Assembly: GCF_008107635.1 (NCBI RefSeq) | Contig: NZ_SDGZ01000008.1 | Coordinates: 48,626 to 112,625, forward strand | DNA length: 64,000 nucleotides | Direction: 5' to 3' | Source: Weissella muntiaci | Lineage (GTDB): Bacteria; Bacillota; Bacilli; Lactobacillales; Lactobacillaceae | Part shown: piece after piece, positions 34,163-43,766 of the stretch | How positions within the stretch are numbered: the first letter of the stretch is position 1 | Layout: every line of letters starts with the position of its first letter | The notes under the pieces: generated by a model | What the model was told of the DNA's origin: nothing | Seen by the model: the letters and a program-made list of their open reading frames with translations, nothing else | Databases searched by the model: none | Program-made: the position numbers and the translations under genes

Positions 34163-34456
34163 GAGACTACCCGTTCACCCAATCTGCAAGCAGATTGACT
34201 TCACTACAACGCTACGCTGCTTAAAAACCGCCAAGCGGCTTTTTAAGCACTCCGCTTAGAGATACGGCCCTTAAAACGATACTGCGTATCGTTGGGCCTT
34301 TTTAGCCCTCACGGGCTTGCAAGGTAATCAAATGCTTATTAGAACCTCCTCCAGCGACAGAGTGAGCGCCTTTCATGCAATTGCCTAACTAGTCTGTACT
34401 TTCATGCAAAACAGCACAGGACATCGCTTAAATGAGATCCTGTGCTGTCTTTTTTG
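34163..34456. other. hairpin-rich non-coding region (candidate oriT or small RNAs)
   Basis: Five stem-loops occur in 290 bp: CAATCTGC AA GCAGATTG (34180-34197); a 13-bp stem with one bulge (34219-34248); AACGATAC TGC GTATCGTT inside GGCCC/GGGCC with a T-run (34266-34303); AGCCC/GGGCT (34304-34317); and ACAGCACAGGA / TCCTGTGCTGT with T6 (34411-34456). TTTCATGCAA is repeated at 34371-34380 and 34400-34409. The GC content is locally high and there is no ORF. Two stems are terminators; the rest could be an oriT, a single-strand origin or RNA structure. Confidence 0.55.
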
Positions 34457-34594
34457 GGGATGTCTCCCAGATTAATCATGCTTTTATAAACTGGCCGTCT
34501 ATCCAAATAGATAATATCCACACTCACTATTGTATAATCAAACTTAGCTGGTTATCAGCATTAAACACTACTATCAAATTTGGAAGTATCTGAG

Positions 34595-35011
34595 ATGAAA
34601 ACATTAGGTCTTTATACAGAAATAGCAAATAATTACAACAAAATAAGTACTGCCCCTTTTCGCATTCCAAGCTCATTAGGCAATGATGATAGGCATCTTT
34701 TAATAGATGATTATGGATTAAAACTATACATGACGATTATGGCCAGTAAAGTCACAAAAATAGAGTTCTTTATAGACGATATGGACAACCCAATTTATCC
34801 TGGTATTTTCCAGAGTTTTGAGTTTGGCATGAAGTGGTCTGGCACTCCCAGTTTTATATCGAGCCTGATAAATGCAAAGAACAACATTGGGCACACATTC
34901 CAATCAGTCGGGGATGTATGCTACCAAGCAACTGTAGACCAGAAAAATCTAAAGTTATTCATTACACTAACACCCGTCATTAAAGAATTTACTCAAATAC
35001 AGAATTCTTAA
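34595..35011 (+). CDS. hypothetical protein, 138 aa
   Basis: ATG 34595 is chosen because GGAAG lies 8 bp upstream; the TTG at 34580 has none. The protein is soluble and alpha/beta with no known motif (VTKIEFFIDDMDNPIYPG, FFGMKWSG-like core). It stands alone between two terminators. Family not recognised. Confidence 0.55.
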   Translation: MKTLGLYTEIANNYNKISTAPFRIPSSLGNDDRHLLIDDYGLKLYMTIMASKVTKIEFFIDDMDNPIYPGIFQSFEFGMKWSGTPSFISSLINAKNNIGHTFQSVGDVCYQATVDQKNLKLFITLTPVIKEFTQIQNS

Positions 35012-35015
35012 ACCA

Positions 35016-35052
35016 AAAAAAGAGTCAACTCTTTATAAAGTTGGCTCTTTTT
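35016..35052. terminator. bidirectional terminator
   Basis: AAAAAGAGTCAACT / AAGTTGGCTCTTTTT stem between convergent genes 34595 and 35087. Confidence 0.85.
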
Positions 35053-35086
35053 CTCTTCATGTATGAACAATATATTCCGTAAATTA

Positions 35087-35500
35087 TTACTTTGTAACAG
35101 ACTTCTCACGCAAATCTGATTTGAACATCCCCCACTCATCCTCATTTAGTAACCAATCACGTTTAAATATGAAAAGGCCCACTTTTTTACCATGAGACAC
35201 AAAGACCAACATGTACCGTCTTGAACTGACACTTCTCTTGATATCACTCAGTGAGACCTCAGCCTGATACAGATTTGTTTTCATGGAAATAGACTCATTA
35301 TCTACAGAAGCCTCAATATGCCTTAAAGGATACTTTTTATAACCCACTTCTGCATGTAACGCGAGGGCTAAGTATAATGCCGCTGGATACATTATCAGCA
35401 CAGCAAATAAAATCAAAAGTACAAACTCAAATGATGGAAAATACGTAATTTTAGCGGGGTAAGCAATTGCAATTCCCACAAGAATCAAGAGTCCGAGCAT
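35087..35500 (-). CDS. two-span membrane protein (YcxB-like C-domain possible)
   Basis: The 137-aa protein has two N-terminal helices (about 1-18 and 24-48) and a cytoplasmic beta domain ending RDWLLNEDEWGMFKSDLREK. This layout is like the YcxB-like family of small membrane proteins. AAAGGA precedes ATG. It is monocistronic beside the bacteriocin operon on the same strand; an accessory immunity role is possible but unsupported. Confidence 0.6.
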   Translation of the reverse strand: MLGLLILVGIAIAYPAKITYFPSFEFVLLILFAVLIMYPAALYLALALHAEVGYKKYPLRHIEASVDNESISMKTNLYQAEVSLSDIKRSVSSRRYMLVFVSHGKKVGLFIFKRDWLLNEDEWGMFKSDLREKSVTK

Positions 35501-35783
35501 TTTCCTTTAGTTATGTAGTGTTTCAACAATCTCGATATTAATTGCATCTTGTCTTTCATATTCTCCGTTAAATTTGTAATTCATAATCAGTTTTGTACTC
35601 ACATTTCAATTTATTAATAGCAAGATATTTCAGTCAGAAATCATATTTATACTCTTAATCATAATATATCCAAGGTTGCAATAACACCATAAATTCTATT
35701 ATCAAAAGCATTTATAGAAGTGATGACTAGCTAAATAAAATCGATTATCTAACATCCTGACATTAGCATGCTATGGAGCGTTT

Positions 35784-37157
35784 TTACTTGTCTAGAACTT
35801 TATCCTTAATATAATTAAACCAGGTTTTTTCCCCGGTGATTATTGCTACTTTCCCTTGAGTGCCATATCTTATGTGCTCAATGTCTTGACTCTTAATTTT
35901 TGGAATTTCAGCAACCACTTTGTAGTAACTACCTTTACCTACTTGAGTTGTTGCATTATCTATTTGTGTAACAATGCCGTTGATGACCATTGGTCTTGGA
36001 ACGTCCTGAACTATAGAATATCGGATTTTTTGTCCATTTTTTATATTGCTAATTTCACTGCTTGTTATATAGAATACAACCGTCAATTTAGTTTCCTTTG
36101 TCAACATTGGATAAATCGAAGCGACATTACTACCACCAGGAATATAATTCGTCTTTGTCAGGTTTGTATTTAAATGGATAATCCCAGCTTGTTGTGCCTT
36201 AACAGTTAGAGTTTTTGCAACATCTGCGGTTTCAGACTTTTTCTCAATAATAGTATTAATAGAATTTTGAGTGGTTTCTTCTTGGTTTTTTATATCTGCA
36301 AGTGTTTTACTCTTTAATTCTTGTATTTGTAGAAGTGTTTGATCGGGTGAAATTATATTTGTTGTGTTCACAGCATCTGCTTGTTCTCTGAGTCCTGTTG
36401 CAGAGGATGATAATGAGTCAATCTGCTTATTCAATTCTGCGATCGTGTCTTGCCTTAATTTATCCTTGTCAGACTGCAGGGATAGCCCACTCAATTGTGA
36501 GTTGAAACTATCATACAAATATTTATACGAGTTCGTCGTATCAATACTTGTACCATTTTGAACAGCTGAAATAATTTGATTATATTGGCTAATTAGGTCT
36601 TTTACTTTATTCTGGTCGTTTGTAAAGTTTCTTTTTTGTGTCTCAGCTTGATTATTACTATTGGTTCTATCGTCGTTTGCCTGTTTGAGTGAGGCATTTA
36701 GTTCTGAAATTTGTTCTTGATAATTATTAAAAAGATTTGAATAGCCAAAAGTATCGGCCTGTTGAAAAATTGATTTCCCACTAGAGACACTACTCTCATA
36801 ATCATTTAACGCCTTTAATCGTGCTTTCTCATTAGATAGTTGAATTGCCAATAATTTTTTACTGGCTTGAGTATCTGAATTCTCATAAGTAATTAACGTT
36901 TCCCCTTTTTGCACTGTTTGGTTTTCATGAAGGTTTAATTTTTGTATTTTTTGATTACTTGTAGATTGCACGGTTGATAAGATACTTTTCGGTGCAATTT
37001 CACCAACACTCTTTACCGTTAGTTCCTTATTCGTGAATAGAGCAAATATGACCAATATAATCAACCCAATTGTTATTGGAATAATTATAATTGTTGAATA
37101 AGTCGTATACCTTCTACGATAAAATTCAGTACTTGCAAGTTGTTGTTCATCAAACAT
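35784..37157 (-). CDS. bacteriocin export accessory protein (HlyD/LcnD-like)
   Basis: The 457-aa protein has a short cytoplasmic start, one membrane helix (about residues 20-42), a lipoyl/barrel-sandwich segment (KLNLHENQTVQKGETLITYEN) and a long coiled coil (about 85-310). The second half-motif is TVKAQQAGIIHLN, followed by a C-terminal beta domain. This is the membrane fusion protein layout of ComB/LcnD/MesE, which works with C39-type ABC transporters. It ends the bacteriocin operon, 12 bp after the transporter gene. Confidence 0.9.
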   Translation of the reverse strand: MFDEQQLASTEFYRRRYTTYSTIIIIPITIGLIILVIFALFTNKELTVKSVGEIAPKSILSTVQSTSNQKIQKLNLHENQTVQKGETLITYENSDTQASKKLLAIQLSNEKARLKALNDYESSVSSGKSIFQQADTFGYSNLFNNYQEQISELNASLKQANDDRTNSNNQAETQKRNFTNDQNKVKDLISQYNQIISAVQNGTSIDTTNSYKYLYDSFNSQLSGLSLQSDKDKLRQDTIAELNKQIDSLSSSATGLREQADAVNTTNIISPDQTLLQIQELKSKTLADIKNQEETTQNSINTIIEKKSETADVAKTLTVKAQQAGIIHLNTNLTKTNYIPGGSNVASIYPMLTKETKLTVVFYITSSEISNIKNGQKIRYSIVQDVPRPMVINGIVTQIDNATTQVGKGSYYKVVAEIPKIKSQDIEHIRYGTQGKVAIITGEKTWFNYIKDKVLDK

Positions 37158-37169
37158 AATGTTTGTCCT

Positions 37170-39320
37170 TTAACTATTGAATAATGTAGAGTAATGGCCC
37201 TCTTGAGCTATTAGATCTTTATGTGACCCCTCCTCGGCAATTTGCCCACTCTTCATTACAATTATTTTGGAAACTCGTTGCGCAATTGTTAATCTATGCG
37301 CAACAAAAATAATCGTAGTGTCCTTTAAAGCTAACAAGTTATCAATGACTTTTTTCTCTGTCAGAACATCTAAGCTGCTCGTAGATTCATCAAGTATAAG
37401 AATGCTACTCTTTGCCAAAAGCGCTCGAGCTAAAGCAATTCGTTGTTTTTGACCACCAGACAATCCACTACCTTCTGATATCTCAGTTTCAAGGCCTTGT
37501 GGCATTTGTTCAATATCATCAGCAATATGCGCCATTTCTACAGCCCAGAATACATCCTCCATAGTGGTGTCATCTTTTGCGCCAAGCATAAGGTTATCAA
37601 TAATTTTCCCAGTAAAAATATACGGTTCTTGAGGTAAATAGGTCACCATCTTCCTTAATGCCTGCTTATCAATTGTCTGAATATCTATCCCGCCAATTAA
37701 TATTTTTGAATCTGATGACGACGGTTCAAAAAAATTAACGATCAGTTTAGCCAATGTGGATTTACCAGACCCACTAACTCCTACGAGGGCTATTTTTTCA
37801 TTCTGTTTAATCGTAATATTAATATCTTTCAGCACTAGATTATCAAAACTATAACTAAAATCCAGATGTTGAATGGTAATTGTTTTGTCAGTCGGAATTC
37901 TGCGTGAAATAGTTTCATTAACGTTAAATTCTGTCGGTACTAGATAGACTTCATTTAGTCGATTACTGGCGACTCTTGCAGACTGAAGTTTGCTCTGTAA
38001 ATTCAAAATATTTTGCAGTGGGTTTGTAAAATAATTCAACAGTGCATTAAATGTTATTAGTTGTCCTATGCTTAAACTATTATTAATTACAAGTATTGCA
38101 CCGTACCAAAGTACGGCCACATTGAAGATTAGCTTAAGAAGGTCCTTAATGGTTGACTGAACTTGTACAGTTCTCTGTAAATTGAAAGATTTTTGTAGTA
38201 TATCCAGATATTCTTTGTCTATTTTCGAGTAACTGACACTTTCACTTGATAACGCCTTAATAGTTTCAATTCCAGTCAAGCTCTCAATGATACTCGAATT
38301 AAGCATAGACCCCGATTGCATTAATTCATGATTCATCTTTTCAAATGGTTTCGTGAATATCCAAACCACTAAAAAATAAAACGGAATTGCACTCAATGAA
38401 ATAAGAAAAAGTTTCTCATTTTGAACAGCTAACGTTATTCCTACAATAATCAGAATTCCTAAGTCTAGAAAAATTGAAATTATAGTATTTGAAATGGCGT
38501 CAATAATTGTATTAGCGTCATTAAATCTCGACGTGATCTCGCCAATCCGGCGTGTTCCAAAAAAAGACATTGGTAACTCAAATAGATGCTTGATGTAAGA
38601 TAAAATAACATCAATCGAGAGTCGTTGACCAAGAACTATTAGTAGATAATTTTTCGCATAATTTAATATTTGCTGAATAATATAAGAAATTATAAGTCCG
38701 ATTGAGATGATCCCGAGGGTATTTTTCATTCCATTCGGAATGAATGTATCAATTAAACCTTCAAAGTAATATGACCCAACAATGCTGATGATCGTGACCA
38801 ATAATGAAGCCAATACAATATTTAAGATTAATGATTTCTGTCTGAATATGACTGGTAAGTAGGAGTTAAATGTTTCTTTATCACCTTTTGAGGGTTTAAA
38901 TTCTGGCTTTGGGGCTATAAATATCGCAGTACCAGACCATTCAGACTCGAACTGTTTATAAGACATACGCGTCTTTCCAACCCTATTGTCAGGATCAGCT
39001 ATTTGTAAATAATTCTTTTTGACACCATATACTACATAATAGTGAAGTAAATTTCCGCCCTTTTTAACGTGAGCAATAAATGGCAAGGGTAAGTCACGTA
39101 TATCGAACAAAGTCATATCCGCCTTAATAGCCTTTGTTTCAAAATTCAATGTACCTGCTGCTTTAACAATCCCAAGTGCCGTTGTTCCTTCTAGACTTGT
39201 CTTTGCTAAATCTCGGAGACTTGCCAAAGAATTTTCCTGACCATAGTTACGTAATAACATTGATAGAGCAGCTACCCCACAGTCACGTTCATCTATCTGT
39301 GCAACATAATGTATCTTCAT
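37170..39320 (-). CDS. C39-peptidase bacteriocin ABC transporter
   Basis: The 716-aa protein has an N-terminal C39 peptidase (about 1-130) with catalytic Cys in DERDCGVAAL, His in LLHYYVVYG and Asp in IADPD. It cleaves leaders after Gly-Gly. Six membrane helices (about 160-440) are followed by the ATPase with GVSGSGKST (Walker A), LSGGQKQRIALARAL (signature), ILILDEST (Walker B) and VAHRLT. The length is typical for LagD/PedD/ComA transporters. It exports the two peptides encoded upstream in the operon. Confidence 0.95.
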   Translation of the reverse strand: MKIHYVAQIDERDCGVAALSMLLRNYGQENSLASLRDLAKTSLEGTTALGIVKAAGTLNFETKAIKADMTLFDIRDLPLPFIAHVKKGGNLLHYYVVYGVKKNYLQIADPDNRVGKTRMSYKQFESEWSGTAIFIAPKPEFKPSKGDKETFNSYLPVIFRQKSLILNIVLASLLVTIISIVGSYYFEGLIDTFIPNGMKNTLGIISIGLIISYIIQQILNYAKNYLLIVLGQRLSIDVILSYIKHLFELPMSFFGTRRIGEITSRFNDANTIIDAISNTIISIFLDLGILIIVGITLAVQNEKLFLISLSAIPFYFLVVWIFTKPFEKMNHELMQSGSMLNSSIIESLTGIETIKALSSESVSYSKIDKEYLDILQKSFNLQRTVQVQSTIKDLLKLIFNVAVLWYGAILVINNSLSIGQLITFNALLNYFTNPLQNILNLQSKLQSARVASNRLNEVYLVPTEFNVNETISRRIPTDKTITIQHLDFSYSFDNLVLKDINITIKQNEKIALVGVSGSGKSTLAKLIVNFFEPSSSDSKILIGGIDIQTIDKQALRKMVTYLPQEPYIFTGKIIDNLMLGAKDDTTMEDVFWAVEMAHIADDIEQMPQGLETEISEGSGLSGGQKQRIALARALLAKSSILILDESTSSLDVLTEKKVIDNLLALKDTTIIFVAHRLTIAQRVSKIIVMKSGQIAEEGSHKDLIAQEGHYSTLFNS

Positions 39321-39354
39321 TTGAGTAATTCCTTATTGTGCTTCCCGTGCCTAA

Positions 39355-40008
39355 CTAAACTAACATCGTCAATATATTATTTAATATATGTAATCCGATA
39401 GGCACTGAAATCTTCTTGGTTTTTAAATACGACAAAGATAGAATTAATCCACCTACAAAATAATTTACGGAATTTAAATCAAAAGTTCCATTATGTAAAA
39501 ATGCAAATAATAGTCCGTTAAAAATAATGACCAGTAAATACCGCCAACTTGATCCAATTTCCATTATCGTACTATCCCGAAACTCCTTAATAAATGTTAA
39601 ATAGTACACTCCACGAAACAATAATTCTTCCAAAATTGGCGCAATCATTGCAAAATATATTGTCAGCACTATTTTATGACTTTGTACTAAATTAAATACA
39701 CCTACATTATTATTATTTGCAGGGAGTAAATTATTGTTGTTCAATATAATAAAAAATATTTGATTTAGCAACATCAATACTGCAAAAAAGACGAAATTTA
39801 GAGTATCTGATTTGCCAATTGAAAAGTCTTTCAAAGTATATTTACTAAACTTGAAAACCGTAAGAACAAACCCACATTGTGCTAGAAAAGAAACAGCAAT
39901 AATTATAAATAAGGTAACAAAATTCTTTGTTGTCCCAATTAAAGCAACTGGAATGGACGCAATTAGTTCAAAGAATAATAAAAAGCCAAGAAAACGTAAA
40001 AATTTCAT
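39355..40008 (-). CDS. CPBP-family bacteriocin immunity protein
   Basis: This 217-aa multipass protein has EELLFRGVYYL (motif 1), FAFLHNGTFD (motif 2) and HILNNIL (motif 3). CPBP proteins encoded directly next to class II bacteriocin precursors commonly give self-immunity (PlnI, SkkI type). It lies between the precursor genes and the exporter, separated from the former by a terminator at 40041-40081, so its transcription depends on read-through. Confidence 0.88.
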   Translation of the reverse strand: MKFLRFLGFLLFFELIASIPVALIGTTKNFVTLFIIIAVSFLAQCGFVLTVFKFSKYTLKDFSIGKSDTLNFVFFAVLMLLNQIFFIILNNNNLLPANNNNVGVFNLVQSHKIVLTIYFAMIAPILEELLFRGVYYLTFIKEFRDSTIMEIGSSWRYLLVIIFNGLLFAFLHNGTFDLNSVNYFVGGLILSLSYLKTKKISVPIGLHILNNILTMLV

Positions 40009-40040
40009 TTATATAGTCCTTTTGATAAATAATTAAATTA

Positions 40041-40081
40041 AAAATAGGAGGTAAAAATCTTTGATTTTCGCCTCCTATTTT
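40041..40081 (-). terminator. attenuator between bacteriocin precursors and immunity gene
   Basis: AAAATAGGAGG / CCTCCTATTTT with an inner AAAATC/GATTTT stem, one base after the stop of the second peptide gene. Confidence 0.85.
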
Positions 40082-40082
40082 G

Positions 40083-40244
40083 CTATTTATGAATACCAGC
40101 TTTAAAACCTTTCTTGAAGTCATCAAATTCTCCAAGTAGGCCATAGGCTATACTGGCCCAACCGACTCCCTTGCCGCCAACAGTCGCAGCTAATTCTTGA
40201 TGATCAAGTGCATCAAAACTATCTAATGAATTTAATTTACTCAT
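40083..40244 (-). CDS. class IIb bacteriocin precursor, peptide 2
   Basis: The 53-aa precursor has a double-glycine leader (MSKLNSLDSFDALDHQELAA then TVGG, 24 residues) and a 29-aa mature peptide. The mature part starts KGVGWASIAYG (GxxxG-like spacing) and ends KKGFKAGIHK, cationic and amphipathic. AGGAGAG lies before ATG 40244. It is paired with the 40285 gene 40 bp upstream. Cleavage and export would be by the C39 transporter. Confidence 0.87.
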   Translation of the reverse strand: MSKLNSLDSFDALDHQELAATVGGKGVGWASIAYGLLGEFDDFKKGFKAGIHK

Positions 40245-40284
40245 AATATGCTCTCCTATTAACTGAAATTATTAGAAAATTATC

Positions 40285-40449
40285 TTAATTGTTTATCGCA
40301 GAAACATGATGCCCAGGAAGCGATCCCCAAGCAACACCTCCACGACCGACAACGTAACCAGCGAGGTATCCCAATATTGTGCCACCTTCAACTTCTGACA
40401 TTTCTGTCTCTGTCAATGACTCAAATTTATTTAACTTATCTAGTCCCAT
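40285..40449 (-). CDS. class IIb bacteriocin precursor, peptide 1
   Basis: The 54-aa precursor starts at ATG 40449 (GGAGGT with 7-bp spacing); the longer frame to 40482 is upstream leader RNA. The leader MGLDKLNKFESLTETEMSEV-EGG (23 residues) is typical. The mature 31 residues contain GYLAG, GRGG and AWGSLPG, that is GxxxG helix-pairing motifs, and end HHVSAINN. With peptide 2 this forms a two-peptide bacteriocin I do not recognise. Confidence 0.88.
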   Translation of the reverse strand: MGLDKLNKFESLTETEMSEVEGGTILGYLAGYVVGRGGVAWGSLPGHHVSAINN

Positions 40450-40525
40450 AATTAAACCTCCATAAGAATACATTGAAAACAAAAGATATTCATCAAGAAT
40501 AATGACTATCTCATCTACAAAATTA

Positions 40526-40553
40526 ATTATACGACCTATTAAAATAAAGTAAA
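40526..40553 (-). promoter_or_regulatory. promoter of the bacteriocin operon
   Basis: Minus strand: TTTACT (40548-40553), 16 bp, TATAAT (40526-40531), about 75 bp before peptide 1. No paired regulatory repeats of the plantaricin type are visible and no histidine kinase or response regulator is encoded nearby. Confidence 0.65.
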
Positions 40554-40691
40554 TAGTTTATTATATTTCTCTCATAAACAGGAGGATTTAAGAATGAATT
40601 AAGGTCTTCTGATCTTAGCTTATCTAGGAATAATTACCCAAAAATTCATACTTCATATTCATTTTCCTCTCTACATTCAACAACTGTGCAA

Positions 40692-42221
40692 TTATTGCTC
40701 TATATACACCATCCGGCCAGCATTCAACTGATTCTTCCATCGCAATGCTGCATCACCGTACAGCAATCCACTTCTGTTTAGGTCCATTGTATTTCGATCT
40801 GATGCGCCTAGAATATGCTCTACAATGACATTCACCATTCCTTGGTAATCATCTTCATTAATAATTGAACCAATGTTAGCCGTTTTTAAGTGCTTTGTAC
40901 CATAACCCATGTCCATATACACTGGGAATGTGCCGTATTCGAGCGACTCAACAATGGCTAACGGAAAGGAATCATCATCACTTGCTTTTACAATGATGTT
41001 TGCTTGCTTATAAGCCTCAACCAATTTGTCATTTGTCACATACCCTTTTATGTGGACATCTTGCTCTAAATTAAGCCTTTTAATTTCGGCAGATAACCTA
41101 GTTGAAATTGGGCCATAACCGTATATATCAAATGTAGCTGCAGCAATACTAGTCTTAATCTGAGTAAACATCCCAAGTAGTTCAATCAGATGGTTAGATT
41201 TTGACAAACTGCCGACAAATATTATCTTATATTGGTCTTTACCTGACAAATACTTGTCGGACTGGTCCATAGTGATACCAGCGTATGGAGCAACCATGAT
41301 ATTAGTTGTCAAGTTTTGTATTCCGCCAGACCAAGCGATGAGATCACGTTGTTGTTCAGGTGTTGCTACTATAATCCCGTTTAGCTTTTCTGCTTTAAGT
41401 TTGACTGGATCGTTATACCACCCAATCAAATTTGAATTCACCTGGTCTTTCTTGTCAGTTGCGTGCACTTTTGGGATGGTCACAAACCGATCTACCGGTT
41501 CTGCCATTTCCAATACACTCTGATACGCTACACCTGGTCGATCCGCTACGAACACGGCATGTTTGTCTTTGGCATTCAATTCATTCAGGAAGAACACGAA
41601 CATATCATCATAGTTGTTAAAATATAACTCATGATTTTCATAATCTACGAGATGTATCAAGGATAGTGTAGCTTGATCGCTCTCAGTCCTAGAAAAGAAC
41701 TCTTCAACTACTACGTTGCCATTAATATCGTAAGATACTTGATGTAGTAGTCTACTATCTTTATCGAAATACAATGTTCTTGATTTGAAGCCTCGAAAAT
41801 CAAACAAGTCGGAAGACACTAAACGATCATATTTATCAAAATAATCAATTTGCTTGATTCTCCCGAATGTACCAGGGACAATAATAATTTCCATCACAGT
41901 TCGTGAACCTTCAAATACTACGTGCTTGTTTGCTCCTGTTTTGATATTATAGTCAGCTGGTAAATTGAGGTCTTCTAAAGTTAGAAAATCATCCCCGGGA
42001 TCAAGAACGTCTGTGACTCCTTGGAAATAATCAAACATGTTTAATATCGAGCCAACGGGTAGACCATACCGTATACGTTTTTGCTCGTGCAGATTATCAT
42101 AGTTTCTTGTGACAATAGCAGTTTTTTCGCCAATAGAATCAAACATCCGAACTCGATGGAATTCTGCATGTTCAATACCAGAATTAAACTCTAACAGGTA
42201 TTCATTTACGAAGTATTTCAA
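40692..42221 (-). CDS. gtfB: GtfB-like accessory glycosyltransferase
   Basis: The 509-aa protein begins MKYFVNEYLLEFNSGIEHAE, the N-terminus typical of GtfA/GtfB (TagE-like) proteins. A specific N-terminal domain (about 50-200) is followed by a GT4/GT-B catalytic-type core. The usual EX7E motif is degenerate (DDDSFPLAIVES), as in GtfB subunits that assist GtfA. It starts at TTG 42221 directly after the GtfA stop (TAATTG), with AAGGGG upstream. In Lactiplantibacillus plantarum both partners are needed for protein O-glycosylation (established). Substrates here are unknown. Confidence 0.83.
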   Translation of the reverse strand: MKYFVNEYLLEFNSGIEHAEFHRVRMFDSIGEKTAIVTRNYDNLHEQKRIRYGLPVGSILNMFDYFQGVTDVLDPGDDFLTLEDLNLPADYNIKTGANKHVVFEGSRTVMEIIIVPGTFGRIKQIDYFDKYDRLVSSDLFDFRGFKSRTLYFDKDSRLLHQVSYDINGNVVVEEFFSRTESDQATLSLIHLVDYENHELYFNNYDDMFVFFLNELNAKDKHAVFVADRPGVAYQSVLEMAEPVDRFVTIPKVHATDKKDQVNSNLIGWYNDPVKLKAEKLNGIIVATPEQQRDLIAWSGGIQNLTTNIMVAPYAGITMDQSDKYLSGKDQYKIIFVGSLSKSNHLIELLGMFTQIKTSIAAATFDIYGYGPISTRLSAEIKRLNLEQDVHIKGYVTNDKLVEAYKQANIIVKASDDDSFPLAIVESLEYGTFPVYMDMGYGTKHLKTANIGSIINEDDYQGMVNVIVEHILGASDRNTMDLNRSGLLYGDAALRWKNQLNAGRMVYIEQ

Positions 42222-43748
42222 TTACTTAGCCCCTTTCTTGATTATCTCTTTCCAAGATTGGAAAGTAGTTTCTTGAGAATAACGATTTGCATTCTTATAC
42301 GAATTATCACTGTACCGTTGCAACACAGTTGGATTTTGTAGCAAGTTCACAATTGATACAGCCAATGATTCCACATCGTTAAGTTCTACTAATGCACCGT
42401 CCACCTGATCGTTGATGATATCATTGGGTCCATAATTTACTCTGTACGCAACATTAGGAACTCCATGAGACTGAGCTTCCATCAAAACTAACGCAAACCC
42501 TTCAGCAGATGAAGTCAGTAAATGTAGAACAGAATTGTCAAAGACTGTAGAAACATCTTCCGTATAATTCTGAAACGATATTACCTTCTCCAGCTTCTTA
42601 TCTCGGACTAACCCCTTTAGACGGTTCTCTTCATCGCCGTTAGAGTATCCCCAAAAGGTAAGCGTGACATCGGGTAATAAGTTATGCACTATCTCAAAAG
42701 CGTTTATAGCTTGCTCTTGTTGTTTCTCAGGCGATAATCTCGCTACCATAGTTACATTTCCATGCGTGCGTTCAGCAATCGGAATACGTGGCGAATTCAT
42801 AACTGATTCAGGTACACTTCCAACTGGTATAGCGTATATTGGTGTTTTCTGTCCCCACCGCGCAATTAAATCATCTTTTTGCTTCTCAGTAGGTGTAATA
42901 ACACCATCCCATTTTTCAATATTGTTCAATGCGTATGTGTAATTGAAATTCAATGACGAATTCAAAATGTCATTCGGTTTATTTAGATGGTTTGAATGAA
43001 TGTGCATATACTTATGTGCCTCACTACGCATATTCAGTACGGACCAGGCCAACTCAAAAGTCCGGTCAACCACAAAAATATTATTTCCTAAATTCTTTGA
43101 ATTCAACTCATCAAGAAAGAACCTTGTTAAGTCAGCTTGGCCATTAAAAGTGTAATTTCTACCTTTGTAGCCAATTAGCATATATAAAGTGTTATCGACT
43201 TCATTGTGTGCGGCTTCTCCATGAAAAGTTTGGTAGACAAGAGAACCAGTCGGACTATAAACTTTCTCAACAACAATAGAGCCCGCTGCATTGTATATTT
43301 GCTCCAAGGACATAAATCCTCTGGTATCGTAATGTTGAGTTTTGCTTATATTTTGATAAGCATCATACGTAGTAATACTTTCAACTTCATCATATTCAGG
43401 GCTACGCATTTTAATTCGTTGAATGATACGTTCGCTGTTGCGCACCATATATCCATTTTCATCTTGATCATTAATCAGTAACTCTAGACCAAGCCCAAAG
43501 TGTAAGTCTTCAATCCCTACGTGGTTTTGCATGAAACTAGTTGAACCTTGAAAATAGTCAAACAAATTAATTACTTGATCATCATCTACTCCAACCGACC
43601 TCATAACCTTATGAAGATCCAAGGAAAAGTTTTGAGTGACGATTTTAGCTTCAGTATTAAATCGGTTGAATAATGCAAGACGTTTTAGCTGTGCATGTTC
43701 AACCCCAGACATCCCCTTCGCAAAACCAGTATTTACAAAATAAAACAT
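42222..43748 (-). CDS. gtfA: GtfA-like protein O-glycosyltransferase
   Basis: The 508-aa protein begins MFYFVNTGFAKGMSGVEHAQ, with an N-terminal substrate-recognition domain (about 50-200) and a GT4 core: VTMVARLSPEKQQEQAINAF (nucleotide-sugar binding region) and EGFALVLMEA (intact EX7E). It transfers GlcNAc-like sugars to Ser/Thr of surface proteins in characterised relatives. It lies 18 bp after a small HTH gene. Candidate substrates in this window are the Ser-rich 28149 product and the Ser/Thr-rich LysM protein at the window end (inference). Confidence 0.85.
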   Translation of the reverse strand: MFYFVNTGFAKGMSGVEHAQLKRLALFNRFNTEAKIVTQNFSLDLHKVMRSVGVDDDQVINLFDYFQGSTSFMQNHVGIEDLHFGLGLELLINDQDENGYMVRNSERIIQRIKMRSPEYDEVESITTYDAYQNISKTQHYDTRGFMSLEQIYNAAGSIVVEKVYSPTGSLVYQTFHGEAAHNEVDNTLYMLIGYKGRNYTFNGQADLTRFFLDELNSKNLGNNIFVVDRTFELAWSVLNMRSEAHKYMHIHSNHLNKPNDILNSSLNFNYTYALNNIEKWDGVITPTEKQKDDLIARWGQKTPIYAIPVGSVPESVMNSPRIPIAERTHGNVTMVARLSPEKQQEQAINAFEIVHNLLPDVTLTFWGYSNGDEENRLKGLVRDKKLEKVISFQNYTEDVSTVFDNSVLHLLTSSAEGFALVLMEAQSHGVPNVAYRVNYGPNDIINDQVDGALVELNDVESLAVSIVNLLQNPTVLQRYSDNSYKNANRYSQETTFQSWKEIIKKGAK

Positions 43749-43766
43749 TTATTCATCTTCCTTTCG

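Noticed and set aside
40571..40602. Gene on the plus strand starting at AGGAGG plus ATG near 40593
   Set aside because: The ATG is followed after one codon by a stop; perhaps a decayed start, but nothing is coded.
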